Counted from the stretch's first letter, positions 25,689-34,047 are shown. The stretch: DNA of 64,000 bases from Parvibaculum lavamentivorans DS-1 (GCF_000017565.1 NC_009719.1:1798001-1862000); one strand, 5' to 3'. Made by a program: numbers and translations. The notes: a model not told the origin generated them from the letters alone.

Positions 25689-26626
25689 GCTTCGAGGCGG
25701 CGCGTCACTTCGTTGAAGACGCGCTCTACCGAAAGGGCTTCGAGGTCCTCGACCTCGATCACGCCGAAATTGTCGCGGATGATGCCCGTCCGCTCGGCCG
25801 GCGAATAGCTGCCGAAAAGGGCGAGCCCTTCCGTTCCGATATGCGCCGCAAGGTGGCTCGGTCCCGTGTCGTTGCCGACGACGAAGAGGGCATTGCGGAA
25901 GACGCCGGCAAGTTCGTTCCAGTTCAGCAGGCCATGCGTGTCGGTAAGGCGGATGCCGGGAATGGTTTTCGCAAGCTCCATCTCGTCCGGCCCCGGCGCC
26001 ATCACGACCGTATGTCCGGCGGAGATCAGCGCTTCGGCGAGCTTGTCGTAATGCGGCCAGCGTTTTTGCGGATGCCGGGCCGAACAGCCGGGCACCAGAA
26101 CGATATAGGGCCGCGCCACATGCGCCGCCGCCAGCAGCGCCGTCACATCGTCTGCAAGCCATGAGATGTCGGGCTTTCGCGTGTGGCGGATGGTGAGCCC
26201 CGCATCGGCCAGCTGTCCGGCGAGCCGGTCGAGCGTGCGGATTTTCTTTGGGTCTTTCGCGCGGTGCGGGTGGCTGCAGCCTTTCGCCGTGCCGGACCAG
26301 CGGCGGTCCCTCAGCATGAAGCGATAGTAGAAATTCGTCCGGCTGGAATTCTGCAGGTCGTAGACCATGTCGAAATCCGCTTCGCGCAGGCGCTTCCTCA
26401 GCGCCAGCATCCGGTCAAGCCGCCAGCGCGGTGCGCGCTCGTCGACGATCACCTCATCGATGAAGGGCGAACGCGCGAGCAGGGCGCGGTAGGCGGGCAT
26501 CGTCAATATGGTGATGCGGGCGTCCGGGTGGTTTTCGCGAATGTCGCGCAAGGCGCCTTCCGCCTGGATCACATCGCCGAAGGCGCCATGCTTGATGACG
26601 AGAATACGTCTTGCGTCGGGAGGCAT
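25670..26626 (-). CDS. Glycosyltransferase family 9 (heptosyltransferase-like)
   Basis: This 318-residue GT-B protein has the N-terminal motif ILVIKHGAFGDVIQAEGAL near residues 8-26, the substrate loop YDLQNSSRTNFYYR near 90-103, VLVPGCSARHPQKRWP near 177-192 and VVGNDTGPSHLAAHIGTEGLALFG near 245-268. GT9 enzymes transfer heptose from ADP-heptose to lipid A-core at the inner face of the inner membrane. It lies 14 bp after the S24 repressor gene on the same strand. Whether it is a heptosyltransferase I/II or another GT9 is open. Confidence 0.9.
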   Translation of the reverse strand: MPPDARRILVIKHGAFGDVIQAEGALRDIRENHPDARITILTMPAYRALLARSPFIDEVIVDERAPRWRLDRMLALRKRLREADFDMVYDLQNSSRTNFYYRFMLRDRRWSGTAKGCSHPHRAKDPKKIRTLDRLAGQLADAGLTIRHTRKPDISWLADDVTALLAAAHVARPYIVLVPGCSARHPQKRWPHYDKLAEALISAGHTVVMAPGPDEMELAKTIPGIRLTDTHGLLNWNELAGVFRNALFVVGNDTGPSHLAAHIGTEGLALFGSYSPAERTGIIRDNFGVIEVEDLEALSVERVFNEVTRRLEAHSNSV

Positions 26627-26640
26627 GCGCGCTCGCTTCG

Positions 26641-27360
26641 TTACAGGCGTCCGCCGCGCCAGATCACGCGGCCGACGATCTTTACCCTTTCGAGGGCGGT
26701 CCGCTCAATCTCTTCGGCCGGATAAAGTTCGGCATTGTCGCTGGAGACGATGAAGCCGCCGTCGAGTTTCACCTGCAGGCGCTTCACGAGCAGCGCGCCG
26801 CCGCTCGCAAAGACATAGATGCCGCTGCCGCGCAGGCGCGGTTCGGACGTATCCGCAAGCAGGATGTCGCCGGGCCCGAACGTTGGCGACATGGAATTAT
26901 CGGCGGCCTCTATGGCGATGAGGCTGGCAGGGTCCGCCTTCAGGTCGCTCTCGATGAAATCGCGGCGGAAGGCGATGGTGTCGAGAAGTGAGACCTCCTC
27001 CATCGTCATGGCCGCCTCGCCGCCCTCGCGTGGCAGCGTCCGCAGCGCATAGCGCGGGATAAGGACATGCTTTCTCGATGCGGCGATGCCTTCCAGCTCC
27101 AGCGGTTCGAGTTCGGCAAAGCCGGTCGGCTTCTCCATCATCTTCCGCTCGCCGGCGCGCATCTCGCCCATGCCCGTCAGCACCCAGTTGATATTGAAGC
27201 CCTCGCCGGAAAGACGCCCGAGCACATGCGCGTTCGGTGCTGCGTTCTCCAGTTCGTAATTCTGCCAGGTCGTGCCCGACACACCGAATCGCCTGGCCAT
27301 ATCCTTCTGCGAAAGACCAAGAAACTTGCGTATGTGCCCAAGGCGGGTCGCTACCGTCAT
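26641..27360 (-). CDS. Phage-type transcriptional repressor: HTH plus S24 (LexA-like) domain
   Basis: This 239-residue protein has an N-terminal XRE/CI-type helix-turn-helix (LGHIRKFLGLSQKDMARRF, then SGTTWQNYELENA; residues 5-45). A C-terminal S24 domain has the nucleophile segment DNSMSPTFGPGD near residue 157 and the Lys segment ALLVKRLQV near 195. S24 repressors autocleave on RecA activation or bind operators as dimers. ATG 27360 follows GGAAATCC. Two CAAG-N4-CTTG-like dyads lie 100-130 bp upstream and probably form its operator. It is near a tRNA gene, which suggests a prophage or integrated-element remnant. Confidence 0.85.
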   Translation of the reverse strand: MTVATRLGHIRKFLGLSQKDMARRFGVSGTTWQNYELENAAPNAHVLGRLSGEGFNINWVLTGMGEMRAGERKMMEKPTGFAELEPLELEGIAASRKHVLIPRYALRTLPREGGEAAMTMEEVSLLDTIAFRRDFIESDLKADPASLIAIEAADNSMSPTFGPGDILLADTSEPRLRGSGIYVFASGGALLVKRLQVKLDGGFIVSSDNAELYPAEEIERTALERVKIVGRVIWRGGRL

Positions 27361-27457
27361 TATACGGATTTCCGGCGCGAAAGCGGCATTTTTTCGGGCG
27401 AAGGCGCCTTCCCGGGTGCTCCGTTGGCGGAGTATGAGAAGGGTCTGGATCGCGAGA

Positions 27458-27501
27458 ACCAAGTTTTCTTGTTGACGTACACCAAGATATCTTTGTACCT
27501 T
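27458..27501. promoter_or_regulatory. Operator pair and promoter upstream of the S24 repressor
   Basis: Two related dyads sit 23 bp apart: ACCAAGTTTTCTTGTT (27458-27473, with perfect CAAG/CTTG arms) and ACCAAGATATCTTTGT (27481-27496, centred on AAGATATCTT). A plus-strand promoter candidate TTGACG (27472-27477) with TACCTT (27496-27501) at 18-bp spacing overlaps both. This is the usual arrangement of a repressor-controlled divergent promoter. The plus-strand product is unclear: the first ATG (27508) opens a frame that runs into the antisense of the tRNA gene. Confidence 0.6.
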
Positions 27502-27641
27502 GTCGGAATGACTACCAACAAAGTTATACCAGCCGGGCTCGCCCTACGCCAATCAGTCGATGTGCGCGCGCAAGAAAGTTTGCTCCGCTCCGAATGGAAG
27601 CGGCGCATCGCAATGCCATTTCCGGCCTCCGATGAGCGAAG

Positions 27642-27718
27642 TGGTGACCCCGGCGCGATTCGAACGCACGACCCTCAGATTAGGAATCTGATGCTCTATC
27701 CAGCTGAGCTACGGGGCC
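27642..27718 (-). tRNA. tRNA-Arg (anticodon CCT)
   Basis: Read on the minus strand, the acceptor arm GGCCCCG pairs with CGGGGTC, including one G-T wobble. The D-arm region is TAGCTCAGCTGGATAGAGCA. The anticodon stem TCAGA/TCTGA encloses TTCCTAA, giving anticodon CCT. The T arm GTGCG-TTCGAAT-CGCGC has one wobble. Discriminator A is followed by an encoded CCA at 27642-27644. The body is 74 nt. Confidence 0.96.
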
Positions 27719-28025
27719 ACGGAAGGGTAGTTCCGAGAGCGGAAACCTACGTCAGCCGTCGCGCCGCCGCAATCGGCGGCACTGACTATGCGGCCTTGCG
27801 CCGTCGATTTTTTTCAAGCGAACACGCCGTTCCCAGCATCTTCACTTACCGCAGGGCTGCGTTTGTTTCTTTGCCCGAGCAGGGCAAAGGGTCTACACAT
27901 TTAGCAGTACGCTTTAAGGTTGATGCGAGTTGTATTCCTCCATTGGGGACAAGTTTTAATTGCAGCACTTCCAAGGCCGCAACGTCGCCAGCGCCGATCG
28001 GCAAGAACTCGCAGGGAGAAGCCCA
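27719..28025. other. 307-bp intergenic region with a small hairpin
   Basis: It separates the tRNA (minus strand) from the LuxR response regulator (plus strand) and must hold both promoters. An 8-bp hairpin CTTTGCCC-GAGCA-GGGCAAAG lies at 27869-27889. AT-rich stretches occur near 27808-27818. I see no gene in it. Confidence 0.5.
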
Positions 28026-28673
28026 ATGCGCATACTCGTGACCGGAGAGCAGCCGATTTTCTGCGAGGGGCTTTCATCCATAGTGAACCGGCTTTACGCC
28101 GGAGCGACCGTCAGGGTGGTGGCGGGACCCCGCTCTCTTTCGGGGCTTGATGTGGGCACGGCCGAGCTGGTCCTGCTGGATATCGGCGCGGGGCAGGCGC
28201 CATCAGGCGCCGATTTGCTGAGCGACTTCGTCTCGCGGACCGAGGCAAAGGTCGTCGTCTTCAGCGACCGCAGCGCGCCTGGTTACATCCGTCAGGTGAT
28301 GGATCTCGGTGTTGCCGGCTTCGTACCGAAGACGATCGGCGTGACGCTGGTAGAGAGCGCGCTTCGCCTCATCGAGCTGGGTGGGCGGTACATTCCGGAC
28401 ATATTGTTGACTGCGCACGCGGAGGGGTTCGCCGAAACAACGGATTCTTTCCTCGGCGCCGGACATGAAAAGCTCACACCGCGCCAGCGCGAAGTTCTTC
28501 TGGAGCTGGGCAAGGGCCGTTCCAACCAGGAGATAGCGCATGTCCTGGGAATCTCGATCGCGACGGTCAAACTGCATGTGAATGCGATCCTTCAAACGCT
28601 CGGCGTGCGCAACCGGACGGAAGCGGCGATCATTGCGCTGCGCGCCGAGGCTTCAAGTGAGGAATCGGCCTGA
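28026..28673 (+). CDS. LuxR/NarL-family response regulator
   Basis: This 215-residue protein has a receiver-like domain (RILVTGEQPIFCEGL, LVLLDIGAG near residues 43-55, VVVFSDRS, GVAGFVPK) and a C-terminal LuxR HTH (LTPRQREVLLELGKGRSNQEIA, then ISIATVKLHVNAIL). The phospho-acceptor is probably the Asp in LLLDIG, but the acidic pocket residues normally at the start (DD) are replaced by TGEQ, so phosphorylation is doubtful. No kinase gene is adjacent. AGGGAGAAG precedes ATG 28026. The nuclease gene starts 53 bp downstream. Confidence 0.85.
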   Translation: MRILVTGEQPIFCEGLSSIVNRLYAGATVRVVAGPRSLSGLDVGTAELVLLDIGAGQAPSGADLLSDFVSRTEAKVVVFSDRSAPGYIRQVMDLGVAGFVPKTIGVTLVESALRLIELGGRYIPDILLTAHAEGFAETTDSFLGAGHEKLTPRQREVLLELGKGRSNQEIAHVLGISIATVKLHVNAILQTLGVRNRTEAAIIALRAEASSEESA

Positions 28674-28726
28674 TAAATCCCCGATCATGGTCTGCGCGGA
28701 GCGGAGCCCTGTGCCTCGGTGCGGGA

Positions 28727-29545
28727 ATGGCAGCGCTGACGCTGTTCGGATTCTCTGTGTCGGCTCGCGCCGCCTGCGAACTGGAGCCCAGCGAAACGCA
28801 TCGCGTCGTGGAGGTGATCGACGGCGATACTGTTCTCCTCGATGATGGCCGCGAAGTCCGGCTGACGGGCATCCAGGCGCCCAAGTTACCGCTCGGAAGA
28901 TCTAGCTTCGAGGCTTGGCCTCTGGCGGAGGAGGCACGGGATGCGCTGGTTGAACTCGTCGCAAATAAAGCGGTGACCCTCCATTACGGTGGCGCGACAA
29001 TCGACCGGCACGGACGGGTTTTGGCGCAGGCTTATACGGTGGATAAGAAGGAGCCGCTATGGCTGCAGCAGGAAATGCTGCGGCGCGGTTTGGCTCGCGT
29101 CTACACATTCAGCGACAACCGGGCATGTGCAGAGGAGCTTTTGAGAGCGGAACGCGATGCGCGCGAGGCAGGGAGAGAAATCTGGGCCGATGCCTTTTAC
29201 CGGGTTCGTGATGCCGCCGACGAGAGCGCGCTCGAAAAGAGAGCCGGACGCTTTGAACTGGTTGAGGGCGAGGTCATTTCCGCCGCGCTGGTTCGCGGGC
29301 GGATCTATCTGAATTTTGGCGAGGACTACCGGAAAGACTTCACGGTGACAGTCGAAGAGCGGGACGCTAAGCTTTTCCTCGCTGCCGAACCATGGCTATC
29401 GCTGACGGATACGGCGGAAGCAGGAAGTATCGCTTCAATCGCCGGCAAAAAGCTCCGTGTACGAGGGTGGATCGAGAAGCATAACGGGCCTGAAATCACA
29501 GTAACCCACCCCGAACAGATAGAATGGCTGAGCGCATTTCCATGA
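28727..29545 (+). CDS. Staphylococcal-nuclease-like exported nuclease
   Basis: This 272-residue protein has the SNase pattern VVEVIDGDTVLLDDGREVRLTGI near residues 26-48, TIDRHGRVLAQAY near 90-102 and GLARVYTF near 120. The Arg in VRLTGI and the acidic pair of DGDT are the usual metal and catalytic residues. About 100 extra residues follow the SNase fold. The ATG used gives a signal peptide with no basic n-region (AALTLFGFSVSARA). The frame is open back to 28661, and an upstream non-ATG start such as CTG 28691 would supply Arg residues. Its end overlaps or nearly abuts the M48 gene. Confidence 0.85.
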   Translation: MAALTLFGFSVSARAACELEPSETHRVVEVIDGDTVLLDDGREVRLTGIQAPKLPLGRSSFEAWPLAEEARDALVELVANKAVTLHYGGATIDRHGRVLAQAYTVDKKEPLWLQQEMLRRGLARVYTFSDNRACAEELLRAERDAREAGREIWADAFYRVRDAADESALEKRAGRFELVEGEVISAALVRGRIYLNFGEDYRKDFTVTVEERDAKLFLAAEPWLSLTDTAEAGSIASIAGKKLRVRGWIEKHNGPEITVTHPEQIEWLSAFP

Positions 29546-31038
29546 GGCGGCAAGAGGCATCACAAGAACGGCAGAGCCTTGCGGGCGGAACGAAAGGCCT
29601 GACTGCGATTCTCGTCGCGGCCGGCATGCTGGCCGTTGGCGCCTGCAGCACCAATCCGGCGACAGGCAAAAGCCAGATCACGCCGCTGATGTCCACCGAG
29701 CAGGAGGCGCGGGCGGGAGCCGAAGCGCATCCGAAGATTCTGGCGGCCTATGGCGGCGCCTATGAGAACGAGAAAATCGGCGGCTATGTTGCCGGTGTGA
29801 CAGCGCGCATTGCGCGCGCAACCAATCAACCGGATGGCCCATACAGGGTCACGGTGCTCGATAGCCCGGTGGTCAACGCCTTTGCCTTGCCTGGTGGTTA
29901 TGTCTATGTCACGCGCGGCTTGATGGCGCTTGTCAATGATGAAGCCGAACTCGCAGGCGTGATCGGCCACGAGATCGGGCATGTTGCGGCGCGCCATTCC
30001 GCGCAGCGACAGACCGCGGCGATGGGCACATCGCTACTTGGCGCCGTCCTCGGCGCGGTCGTCGGAAGCAACGTGGTCAATCAGGCTTTCGGTCTGGGCG
30101 GGCAGGGCTTTCTTGCCAGCTATTCACGTGACCAGGAATATGAGGCCGACATGCTCGGCGTCCGGTATCTGGCCGCCGCGGGTTACGATCCCTATGCGGC
30201 GGCCGGCTTTCTCAATTCGATGGGCGCGCAAGAAGCGCTCAACGCAAAAATGAGGAACGCGCAACACGATGCCTCCCGGAATGACTGGCTGGCAAGCCAT
30301 CCGGCGACGCCTGCGCGGGTTGCCGCCGCGAACACGCATGCCGGGCAAACACAAATTCCGGCGGGGCAGCGCGAGCGTGGGCGGGATGCCTATCTGAAGG
30401 CCATCGACGGCATGCTCTATGGCGACGATCCGAAAGAAGGCATCGTGCGAGACCGGGAGTTTGTGCATCCGGAGCTGGGCTTTTCCTTCAAGGCGCCGCC
30501 CGGCTTCACGCTCACCAATACTTCGTCGGCTGTTATCGTTCAGGGGCCCGACCGAACGATCGCTCAATTCGACATGGGCCGGAAAGCGGCGGGCACAGAG
30601 ATCGGACAATATCTTGCAGGCGAATGGGGCAAGGGGGTCAGTCTCTCCGCGCTCGAACGCTTTACCGTGAATGGAATGAAGGCCGCTACGGCCACCGCCA
30701 AGGTCGGCGAATATAATGGACGGCTGGTTGCAATCGAGTTCGCGCCGGACCGCGTTTACCGGTTTCTAACGGGAACGCTGCCGCAAGCCGGGACACGTTA
30801 TGACGCGGCACTGCGTGAACTTGTCATGAGCTTCCGCAAGATATCGGCGGCGGAAGCGCGCGCCGTCAAACCGCTGCGCATAAGGATTGTAACCGTAAAG
30901 CCCGGAGATACTGCGGCAAGCCTTGGCCGCCGCATGGTCTATTCCGATTTTCAGGCGGAACGCTTTCGTGTGCTGAACGGGCTCGAGCCCAATGAGGAGC
31001 CGAGGCCCGGCGCGCAGGTCAAACTGGTCACCGAATAG
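29542..31038 (+). CDS. M48-family zinc metalloprotease lipoprotein with LysM-like C-terminus
   Basis: This 498-residue protein has a lipoprotein signal ending AVGACS and an M48 catalytic motif HEIGH near residues 143-147, with the third zinc ligand in QEYEADMLG near 197. A C-terminal segment VTVKPGDTAASLGRRM...FRVLNGLEPNE near 450-490 resembles a LysM domain that could bind peptidoglycan. It looks BepA/LoiP-like, with a role in outer-membrane or cell-wall quality control. Starts at 29524 and 29542 are both possible; the first overlaps the nuclease gene by 22 bp. Either way the two genes are coupled. Confidence 0.9.
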   Translation: MRRQEASQERQSLAGGTKGLTAILVAAGMLAVGACSTNPATGKSQITPLMSTEQEARAGAEAHPKILAAYGGAYENEKIGGYVAGVTARIARATNQPDGPYRVTVLDSPVVNAFALPGGYVYVTRGLMALVNDEAELAGVIGHEIGHVAARHSAQRQTAAMGTSLLGAVLGAVVGSNVVNQAFGLGGQGFLASYSRDQEYEADMLGVRYLAAAGYDPYAAAGFLNSMGAQEALNAKMRNAQHDASRNDWLASHPATPARVAAANTHAGQTQIPAGQRERGRDAYLKAIDGMLYGDDPKEGIVRDREFVHPELGFSFKAPPGFTLTNTSSAVIVQGPDRTIAQFDMGRKAAGTEIGQYLAGEWGKGVSLSALERFTVNGMKAATATAKVGEYNGRLVAIEFAPDRVYRFLTGTLPQAGTRYDAALRELVMSFRKISAAEARAVKPLRIRIVTVKPGDTAASLGRRMVYSDFQAERFRVLNGLEPNEEPRPGAQVKLVTE

Positions 31039-31043
31039 CGGGT

Positions 31044-31940
31044 TTATGCAAGAAGGCCGGCGGCTTCGGGATCGGGGACCTTGTCAAGAAGTGCCGTGCG
31101 TAGCTTCTTGAGTGCCATGTGTTCGATCTGACGAACGCGCTCCTTGGAAATCCCGAGGCGGACACCGAGCGTTTCGAGCGTTGCCACGTCGTCGCGCAAG
31201 CGGCGCTCACGAATGATCGTGAGTTCGCGTTCGTTCAGGCTTTCAAGCGCTCCTTCGATCCAGCGCGAGCGCTGTTTGCTGTCATGGTTCTCCATGACCT
31301 CCTCTTCCGGCAGCGGCCGCTCACAAGGTAGAAGGTCCTGCCACTCGGTGAGGTTCTCGGAAGAAGTGCTGTCGCTCACCGTCGCATTGAGCGAGCGGTC
31401 GCCCGTCATGAGGCGAGCATCGATCGTGGCGACGTCCGAGGCGCCGACGCCCAGCCGTTTCGCGATGAAGATGCGGTCATCCTCGGTGAGGTTCTGACGT
31501 GTTCCGTTGGCAATGAGGGCGCGCAGCCGGCGCAGATTGAAAAAGAGAGATTTGTGTGCCGCCGTCGTACCGGTACGCACAATCGACCAGTTACGAAGGA
31601 TGTAGTCCTGGATGGCTGCACGAATCCACCAGCTGGCATAAGTCGAAAAGCGCACCCCCCGTTCCGGTTCGAAGCGCGCGGCCGCTTGCATCAGTCCGAC
31701 ATTGCCTTCCTGAATCAGGTCACCATAAGGCAGGCCGTAGTTGCGGAAGCGCGTGGCGAGCGAAATCACCAGGCGCATATAGGCGCAGGTGAGCTCGTGA
31801 AGTGCTTGTTCATCGCCGTGGTCTTTCCAGCGGCGCGCGAGGTCGAACTCATGCTGCTCGTCCAGAAGAGGCACCGTCATTGCCTGCTTCATATAGCGGC
31901 GATTGGCGCGCTGCGTTTCAGGGGTGTCCATGTGGGCCAT
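31044..31940 (-). CDS. rpoH: RNA polymerase heat-shock sigma factor (sigma-32 family)
   Basis: This 298-residue sigma-70-family protein has region 2 (GDLIQEGNVGLMQAAARFEP, then FSTYASWWIRAAIQDYI) and an RpoH box HKSLFFNLRR near residue 131, which marks the RpoH group. Region 4 is ISKERVRQIEHMALKKL near 267. Alphaproteobacteria often have two rpoH genes; this sequence looks like the RpoH2 type, which I cannot confirm. ATG 31940 and 31931 and GTG 31949 are all in frame; GAGGAG lies 12 bp before ATG 31940. It converges on the M48 gene. Confidence 0.9.
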   Translation of the reverse strand: MAHMDTPETQRANRRYMKQAMTVPLLDEQHEFDLARRWKDHGDEQALHELTCAYMRLVISLATRFRNYGLPYGDLIQEGNVGLMQAAARFEPERGVRFSTYASWWIRAAIQDYILRNWSIVRTGTTAAHKSLFFNLRRLRALIANGTRQNLTEDDRIFIAKRLGVGASDVATIDARLMTGDRSLNATVSDSTSSENLTEWQDLLPCERPLPEEEVMENHDSKQRSRWIEGALESLNERELTIIRERRLRDDVATLETLGVRLGISKERVRQIEHMALKKLRTALLDKVPDPEAAGLLA

Positions 31941-32090
31941 CTTTACCACCTGCTCCTCGGTATCATGTGCGGGGGACGCGTCATGCTCCGGCCGGCTTAG
32001 CTACGCCCCACAGAGGTTTCCTCATCAACTCCAGAGCCGGCGAATAGGTTCCACAAACGGCGGGTTTCCAGCGGCTTGTCGGGGTGCGAA

Positions 32091-32123
32091 AAGAAAAAGG
32101 CCCGGCGGGTAAGCCGGGCCTTT
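32091..32123 (-). terminator. Intrinsic terminator of carD
   Basis: An 11-bp perfect stem (AAAGGCCCGGC with GCCGGGCCTTT) has a 6-base loop at 32096-32123. On the minus strand the stem is followed by TTCTTTTC. It starts 26 bases after the carD stop. Confidence 0.85.
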
Positions 32124-32148
32124 CAGTCAATCTTCGATGGAACTTCGC

Positions 32149-33201
32149 TCAGGCGGCTTCGCTCGCCTCATCCGATTTTGGCGCCTTGTCCGTCTTTGCG
32201 GCTCCCTGCAAAGCCTGCTCGACTCGCTCGATCGCGGCGTCCTCGCCGATCCGCTCGACGGCGGCCACTTCGCGCGCCATCCGGTCAAGGGCGGCTTCAT
32301 AGAGCTGACGTTCGGAATAAGACTGTTCCGGTTGCCGCTCCGAGCGGTAGAGGTCCCGGACCACTTCCGCGATCGAAATCAGATCGCCGGAGTTGATCTT
32401 GGCCTCGTATTCCTGTGCACGGCGGCTCCACATGGTGCGCTTGATGCGGGCGCGGCCACGCAAGGTTTCAATCGCGGAGTCGACCACGCCTGCGTCGGAA
32501 AGCTTGCGCATGCCGACGGCCCCGGCCTTGTTGGTGGGGACGCGCAACGTCATCTTCTCCTTGTCGAAGTTGATGACGAAAAGTTCCAGCTTGTGGCCGG
32601 CGACTTCCTGTTCCTCGATATCGAGGATCTGGCCGACGCCGTGAGCGGGGTAAACGACGAATTCCTTCGCCTTGAAATTTGCGCGCGGGGCGGCGGGTTT
32701 CGTTGCTTCGGCTTTCGCTTTCGCGGCAGCTTCAGTCGCAGCCTGCTTTGCCGCCAATTCCTTGGCGGCCGCCGTTTCTTCCGTCCGTGCCTTCTCCGCG
32801 CGGCTTTTCGCCGCCGCCATCAATTTGCTCGCGGCATTGGTGGGCTTCGTTCCGGCAGCTTTCGGCGGCGGAGCCTTCAGTTCCGGCTTTTTCGCGGTCG
32901 CCTTTTTCTTTGCAGCCGGTTTTGCGGGCGCAGCCTTTGCCTTTGCGGGTTTCGCGGGGGCGGCTTTCGCGGCCGGCTTGGCAGCTGTCTTCGGAGCCGC
33001 TTTCGCCTTTGCGGGCTTCGTGGCTGCCTTCGCCTTGGCGGCGGGCTTTGCCGCAGCCTTTGCCTTTGCAGGCGCCGATTTCTTGGTCGCGTTGGTCTTG
33101 GCGCTCGCCGCCTTGGCGCGAACTTTAACGGGCTTTACCGCCGCTTTGGACTTCGCAGGCGCGGGTTTGGACTTGGGTGCTTTCTTCTTTGTGCTCGCCA
33201 T
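32149..33201 (-). CDS. carD: CarD-family RNA-polymerase-binding regulator with histone-H1-like N-terminal tail
   Basis: Residues 176 to about 335 form a standard CarD protein: EFVVYPAHGVGQILDIEEQEV, LRVPTNKAGAVGMRKLS, MWSRRAQEYEAKINSGD and the C-terminal helical domain. CarD binds the RNA polymerase beta subunit and stabilises open complexes at rRNA and other promoters. Residues 1-175 are Ala/Lys/Pro-rich with repeated units such as AKPAAKAKAATKPAKAKAAP, similar in composition to histone H1 tails and AlgP. The usual CarD has about 160-170 residues, so this one is doubled in size. The start has GGAAAGAC upstream. The neighbours are rpoH and fdxA. Confidence 0.92.
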   Translation of the reverse strand: MASTKKKAPKSKPAPAKSKAAVKPVKVRAKAASAKTNATKKSAPAKAKAAAKPAAKAKAATKPAKAKAAPKTAAKPAAKAAPAKPAKAKAAPAKPAAKKKATAKKPELKAPPPKAAGTKPTNAASKLMAAAKSRAEKARTEETAAAKELAAKQAATEAAAKAKAEATKPAAPRANFKAKEFVVYPAHGVGQILDIEEQEVAGHKLELFVINFDKEKMTLRVPTNKAGAVGMRKLSDAGVVDSAIETLRGRARIKRTMWSRRAQEYEAKINSGDLISIAEVVRDLYRSERQPEQSYSERQLYEAALDRMAREVAAVERIGEDAAIERVEQALQGAAKTDKAPKSDEASEAA

Positions 33202-33645
33202 CGTCTTTCCTTTACCCAGCCTTTCTCATTCCTGAAGGCCGGTTGGAAGACGCCTTGTCTTCCTTGCCGACCGTATTTTCTGCTTCCGCGAACGATTTCC
33301 AGGCCGGTGCTCTGCCCGACGAAGATTCCGAGCCGAAACCCTGTTCCGGTTCTGACGTTCAGCCGTGAAATACGAGGGTTCCCATCGGGGTCCGATTAAA
33401 CCAATTCGCCATGTTGAATGACTGCCGGAAAGCGGTTCGTTATCAAAAGGCAAACGACACGTGGAACACCGGCTACACAGTTCAGATGAGCAACACGTCT
33501 CGGACCAAGCTCCGCGTTCGCAGGAATTCTCAATGCGATATATATAGCACAGAATACCCCGCTTTGGAAGGCAGGGCCGCAAAAGGATAGTTAACACAGT
33601 AGGATAGGCGGCGTTCTTCGCAGATTCCTGCGCCTTTTGCCGGGC
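33202..33645. other. 444-bp intergenic region upstream of carD
   Basis: The region must hold the carD promoter on the minus strand. An AT-rich block TATATATA lies at 33539-33546, with GTTAAC at about 33590. A minus-strand reading frame of 123 codons spans 33226-33597 but has no recognisable family or ribosome site, so it is not called as a gene. I see no repeat or RNA gene. Confidence 0.45.
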
Positions 33646-33984
33646 TCAGTCGCCCTCGCCAGGCTCCGCGCTGAAGTGTTCTTCAAATTTGCCGCTTACG
33701 CCCTGCCAATCGTCAGCATCAGCCGGCGGATCGCGCTTTATGGTGATATTCGGCCATTTACTGGCGTATTCAGTGTTGAGTTCCAGCCATTTTTCAAGGC
33801 CCGGCTCGGTGTCGGGTTTGATCGCTTCCGCCGGGCATTCAGGCTCGCAGACGCCGCAATCGATGCATTCGTCGGGATGGATGACCAGCATGTTCTCGCC
33901 CTCGTAAAAGCAGTCGACGGGGCAGACCTCCACGCAATCCATATATTTGCAGCGGATGCAGGCATCGGTCACGATATAGGTCAT
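33646..33984 (-). CDS. fdxA: 7Fe-8S ferredoxin, FdxA type
   Basis: This 112-residue protein begins [21 protein letters not shown] and has [16 protein letters not shown] near residues 36-51. The Cys spacing matches the seven-iron FdxA ferredoxins with one [3Fe-4S] and one [4Fe-4S] cluster, plus the typical C-terminal extension EKWLELN. It transfers electrons in the cytoplasm; its partner is unknown. ATG 33984 follows GGAGAG. It is upstream of carD on the same strand, separated by 444 bp. Confidence 0.95.
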   Translation of the reverse strand: MTYIVTDACIRCKYMDCVEVCPVDCFYEGENMLVIHPDECIDCGVCEPECPAEAIKPDTEPGLEKWLELNTEYASKWPNITIKRDPPADADDWQGVSGKFEEHFSAEPGEGD

Positions 33985-34047
33985 CGCACTCTCCATTGCA
34001 CGGCGGGCTGAACGCCGGCATCTCTCGGGGACTTGCCCCTTATTCTG

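Noticed and set aside
27508-27720. A short plus-strand gene (cro-like) after the operator pair
   Set aside because: The frame from ATG 27508 has no stop before the tRNA, and its continuation (IRTHDPQIRN) is the well-known false translation of a tRNA antisense strand.
32137-33399. A 420-codon Arg/Phe/Gly/Cys-rich plus-strand frame
   Set aside because: It is the mirror of the Ala/Lys/Pro repeat tail of carD and has no ribosome site or family.
33226-33597. A 123-codon minus-strand frame upstream of carD
   Set aside because: It has no ribosome site, no family and mixed composition; the region more likely holds the carD promoter and leader.
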